A DNA stretch of 64,000 bases. Source: Shewanella acanthi. GTDB taxonomy: Bacteria; Pseudomonadota; Gammaproteobacteria; Enterobacterales; Shewanellaceae. Positions 61,523 through 64,000 of this stretch are shown here, piece by piece (the first letter of the stretch is position 1; the number at the start of each line of letters is the position of its first letter). The stretch is taken from contig NZ_CP080413.1 in the NCBI RefSeq assembly GCF_019457475.1, positions 434,001-498,000 of the forward strand, read 5' to 3'. Below the pieces are notes generated by a model. The model did not search any database, was not told the DNA's origin, and was given only the letters and a program-made list of their open reading frames with translations. The position numbers and the translations under genes were made by a program.

Positions 61523-64000
61523 TTAAGCGTGACTTACGAGTACCATACGGATGGCATCGAGTTGCAACTGACTCGCATCTAAGTAAGTGCCGAGTTCCTG
61601 CATTTGGTTACGCAGGTATTCCAGCTCTTCTTCGCGTATATTGGGGTTAACCGCTTTGAGCGACTCTAAACGATCCAGCTCAGCCGATAATTGAGTGGTC
61701 ATCTTCTCGCGAGCTTGGGCAACTAATTCCTGTACTGCCGCTTGCGCCGCTTCTTCACCCTTGGCAAACAGTGGGTGCAGAATTGGTTGAGAAGCGTTAA
61801 CTAATTTGCTGCCAATATGGCGGTTAACGGCGCTTAATTGCTTATCGAAGCTCGCGTAATCCACTTTATCAGCTAAGTTGTTGCCGTTTTTATCCAGTAA
61901 CACACGAATTGGTGTTGGTGGTAGGTAACGGTACAGCTGGCTCGACTTAGGTGCAGACGCATCCGCCATGTAGATCAGTTCTAAAAAGAGGGTGCCCGCA
62001 GGCAGCGCCTTGTTCTTTAGAATCGCCACGCTGGTGGTGCCAGTGTCAGAGCCTGTGATCAAGTCTAGACCCGTTTGCACTAAGGGATGCTCTTGGGTGA
62101 TCAGCGCAATATCATCGCGCGATAGCGCAGTATCGCGATCGAAGGTGACAGTTATGCCATCTTCATGCAGGCCAGGGTAAGTAGGGAACATCATGTGTTC
62201 GCTTGGACGCAGAATGATCGAATTCTCGCCTCTATCTTCTTGATCCACACCGATAATATCCCATAGACGAATAACCGAACCGATAAGGTGAGTGTCTTCA
62301 TCGCTTTGGGCTAGACGCTCAACAATGGCTTTAGCCTTGTCACCGCCGTGGGAGTTGATTTCCAGCAGCTTATCGCGACCTTGCTCCATGGCGTGCTTGA
62401 GTTCTTTATAGCGAGATTGAGTGTGGTTGAGCAGATTGGTTAGCTCGTCCTCATCGTCACCCACTAGTACATTCAGTAACTCTTCGGCAAATTCACTGTA
62501 AAGCACATGACCGCTTGGGCAGGTGAGTTCGAAGGCGTTGAGGCCTTGGTGATACCACTGCATCAAACGCTCCTGCGCGGTATCTTTAAGATAAGGCAGG
62601 TGAATTTGAATATCGTTTTTCTGGCCGATACGGTCTAGACGACCAATACGTTGCTCGAGTAGATCTGGGTTTAATGGCAAGTCGAACAGCACTAAGTGGC
62701 TAGCGAACTGGAAGTTACGACCTTCAGAACCAATCTCTGAGCAGATTAACGCCTGGGCGCCGCCTTCTTCTTGGGCAAAGTAAGCCCCAGCCTTATCGCG
62801 CTCGATAATCGACATGCCCTCGTGGAATACGGTCGCTTGGATACCTTCGCGGGTACGCAGGGCTTCTTCAAGGCTTAGGGCGGTTTCGGCGCCGCTGGCG
62901 ATGATCAGCACTTTCTTGCTGCGGTGTGATTTTAAGAACTCGATCAACCAATCCACGCGTGGGTCGAACTTCCACCAACTGGCGCTGTTCTCATCGAACT
63001 CTTGATAGAGTTTTTCGGGACTTAGTGCTTGAGCGGCCTTGGCCTCTGGCGTTTTGCGGCCACCCATCATATCGTTAACGCGGGCTGCGGTATGGTATTG
63101 CTCTGGCATTTCATGGGCATAGGCGTTGAAGATACGCTTGGGGAAGCCCTTAACCGAGGCGCGGCTGTTGCGGTATAGCACGCGGCCAGTGCCGTGACGG
63201 TCTAACAACTCTTGTAATAATTCGCTACGCGCGGCCTGTTGCAGTTCGCTGTCGATGCCATCGGCTTGAATTAAGCGAATGCTTGGGGCGATATCTTTCT
63301 CGCTCAGTAATTCGGTTAGGCTGTTTATGGCAACATCCGGTAGCTTGCCAACGCCAGCGAGGGCTTCGGCGGCAATGGCGACATCCTTGTAGCTGTTCTC
63401 TTCATTGAGAAAAGCGTCGTAATCGTAGAAACGATCCGGATCGAGCAGTCGTAAACGGGCAAAATGGCTCTCGTGGCCGAGTTGATCTGGGGTTGCGGTG
63501 AGTAGTAACACGCCAGGCACCACTTCACTAAGTGCTTCAACCACTTGGTAGGCACGGCTTGGCGCTTCTTCAGTCCATTCTAAGTGGTGGGCTTCATCCA
63601 CCACTAACAGATCCCAGTCGGCGTCTAACGCTTGGTCTAAACGCTTTTTCTTACGCAGTAATTCGAGCGAGCAAATCACTAATTGTTCGGTGTAGAAGGG
63701 GTTGTCGTGGTCGGCAAAGGCTTCGACGCAGCGGTCTTCATCGAATACCGAAAAACGCAGGTTAAAGCGGCGCAGCATTTCGACTAACCATTGGTGGCGC
63801 AGGGTGTCTGGCACAATGATCAGTACGCGCTCGGCGCGGCCGGTGAGCAGTTGCTGATGAATAATGAGACCCGCTTCGATGGTTTTACCTAAACCTACTT
63901 CATCGGCGAGCAGTACGCGCGGGGCGTAGCGACGACCCACTTCATGGGCAATCCACATTTGGTGCGGGATTAAGCCTACACGTGGGCCTTGCAGACCGAG
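61523..64000 (-). CDS. rapA: RNA polymerase-associated ATPase RapA, 5' end outside window
   Basis: RapA is a Swi2/Snf2-type ATPase that binds core RNA polymerase and helps recycle it. About 825 C-terminal residues are present; the frame continues past the window end into the N-terminal part ([20 protein letters not shown]). Helicase motifs are [31 protein letters not shown], VLIIASGAE, and [17 protein letters not shown] with [13 protein letters not shown]. The ATP-site Lys and DEAH look intact. Length fits the ~970-residue family. Confidence 0.97.
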   Translation of the reverse strand, partial: LGLQGPRVGLIPHQMWIAHEVGRRYAPRVLLADEVGLGKTIEAGLIIHQQLLTGRAERVLIIVPDTLRHQWLVEMLRRFNLRFSVFDEDRCVEAFADHDNPFYTEQLVICSLELLRKKKRLDQALDADWDLLVVDEAHHLEWTEEAPSRAYQVVEALSEVVPGVLLLTATPDQLGHESHFARLRLLDPDRFYDYDAFLNEENSYKDVAIAAEALAGVGKLPDVAINSLTELLSEKDIAPSIRLIQADGIDSELQQAARSELLQELLDRHGTGRVLYRNSRASVKGFPKRIFNAYAHEMPEQYHTAARVNDMMGGRKTPEAKAAQALSPEKLYQEFDENSASWWKFDPRVDWLIEFLKSHRSKKVLIIASGAETALSLEEALRTREGIQATVFHEGMSIIERDKAGAYFAQEEGGAQALICSEIGSEGRNFQFASHLVLFDLPLNPDLLEQRIGRLDRIGQKNDIQIHLPYLKDTAQERLMQWYHQGLNAFELTCPSGHVLYSEFAEELLNVLVGDDEDELTNLLNHTQSRYKELKHAMEQGRDKLLEINSHGGDKAKAIVERLAQSDEDTHLIGSVIRLWDIIGVDQEDRGENSIILRPSEHMMFPTYPGLHEDGITVTFDRDTALSRDDIALITQEHPLVQTGLDLITGSDTGTTSVAILKNKALPAGTLFLELIYMADASAPKSSQLYRYLPPTPIRVLLDKNGNNLADKVDYASFDKQLSAVNRHIGSKLVNASQPILHPLFAKGEEAAQAAVQELVAQAREKMTTQLSAELDRLESLKAVNPNIREEELEYLRNQMQELGTYLDASQLQLDAIRMVLVSHA

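Overview
The window looks like chromosomal DNA of a Shewanella species (Gammaproteobacteria, Alteromonadales), probably close to the S. oneidensis group. This is inferred from the encoded proteins, not from a database search. Supporting features are a GlyGly-CTERM surface protein, a fre/ubiD pair, the arsR-acr3-GAPDH-arsJ module, a TorF-type porin, DUF3012, DUF3016 and DUF4240 proteins, cmoM, rraB and rapA, and many c-di-GMP proteins. No tRNA, rRNA, CRISPR array, insertion sequence or phage gene was seen. Coding density is high and many operons end in clear hairpin-plus-T terminators.

Layout. 1-5.1 kb: the end of a GlyGly-CTERM protein, a flavin reductase-like protein, and a CHASE-GGDEF cyclase with a periplasmic binding-protein-like neighbour. 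5.3-7.6 kb: fre and ubiD on the minus strand. 7.8-11.4 kb: an accessory stretch with an aromatic/His-rich secreted protein, a decayed MFS transporter and three small lipoproteins. 11.7-13.8 kb: an aroQ / AccB-like / SDR operon whose AccB-like protein has lost the biotinylated lysine, then arfB. 14.2-21.3 kb: a STAS/SEC14-like protein, a DUF3012 lipoprotein, mscL, a LysR regulator divergent from an EmrAB-type pump, and ElaA, ABM and radical SAM proteins. 21.4-28.4 kb: a TonB-dependent siderophore receptor with a Fur box, then an arsenic operon (arsR, acr3, GAPDH, arsJ) followed almost without a gap by a DUF2927 gene.

28.5-38.7 kb: a beta-CASP nuclease, a DUF1704 putative metallopeptidase, a sensor lacking an output domain, a kinase / receiver / REC-GGDEF-EAL cassette and a RimK-type ligase. 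38.7-50.1 kb: a porin, HU, a double-receiver protein with a dead first domain, several small unknown proteins, TraB/GumN, cmoM, MaoC, an aldo-keto reductase and an MscS channel. 50.5-53.7 kb: a putative zinc uptake operon without an ATPase gene. 54-64 kb: plsC, rraB, a 7TM GGDEF cyclase, a CheC-type response regulator with a PAS-GGDEF protein, a crotonase, a DUF3530 protein and most of rapA.

How genes work together. The arsenic genes make a coherent arsenite and arsenate detoxification unit: ACR3 exports arsenite, while GAPDH makes 1-arseno-3-phosphoglycerate for ArsJ to export. Four GGDEF proteins plus receiver and CheC proteins make the window rich in c-di-GMP and phosphorelay signalling. 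The observations most worth following up are the AccB-like protein with Arg in place of the biotin lysine, the DUF1704/RimK pair flanking a signalling cassette, the ATPase-less zinc operon, and two candidate structured mRNA leaders.
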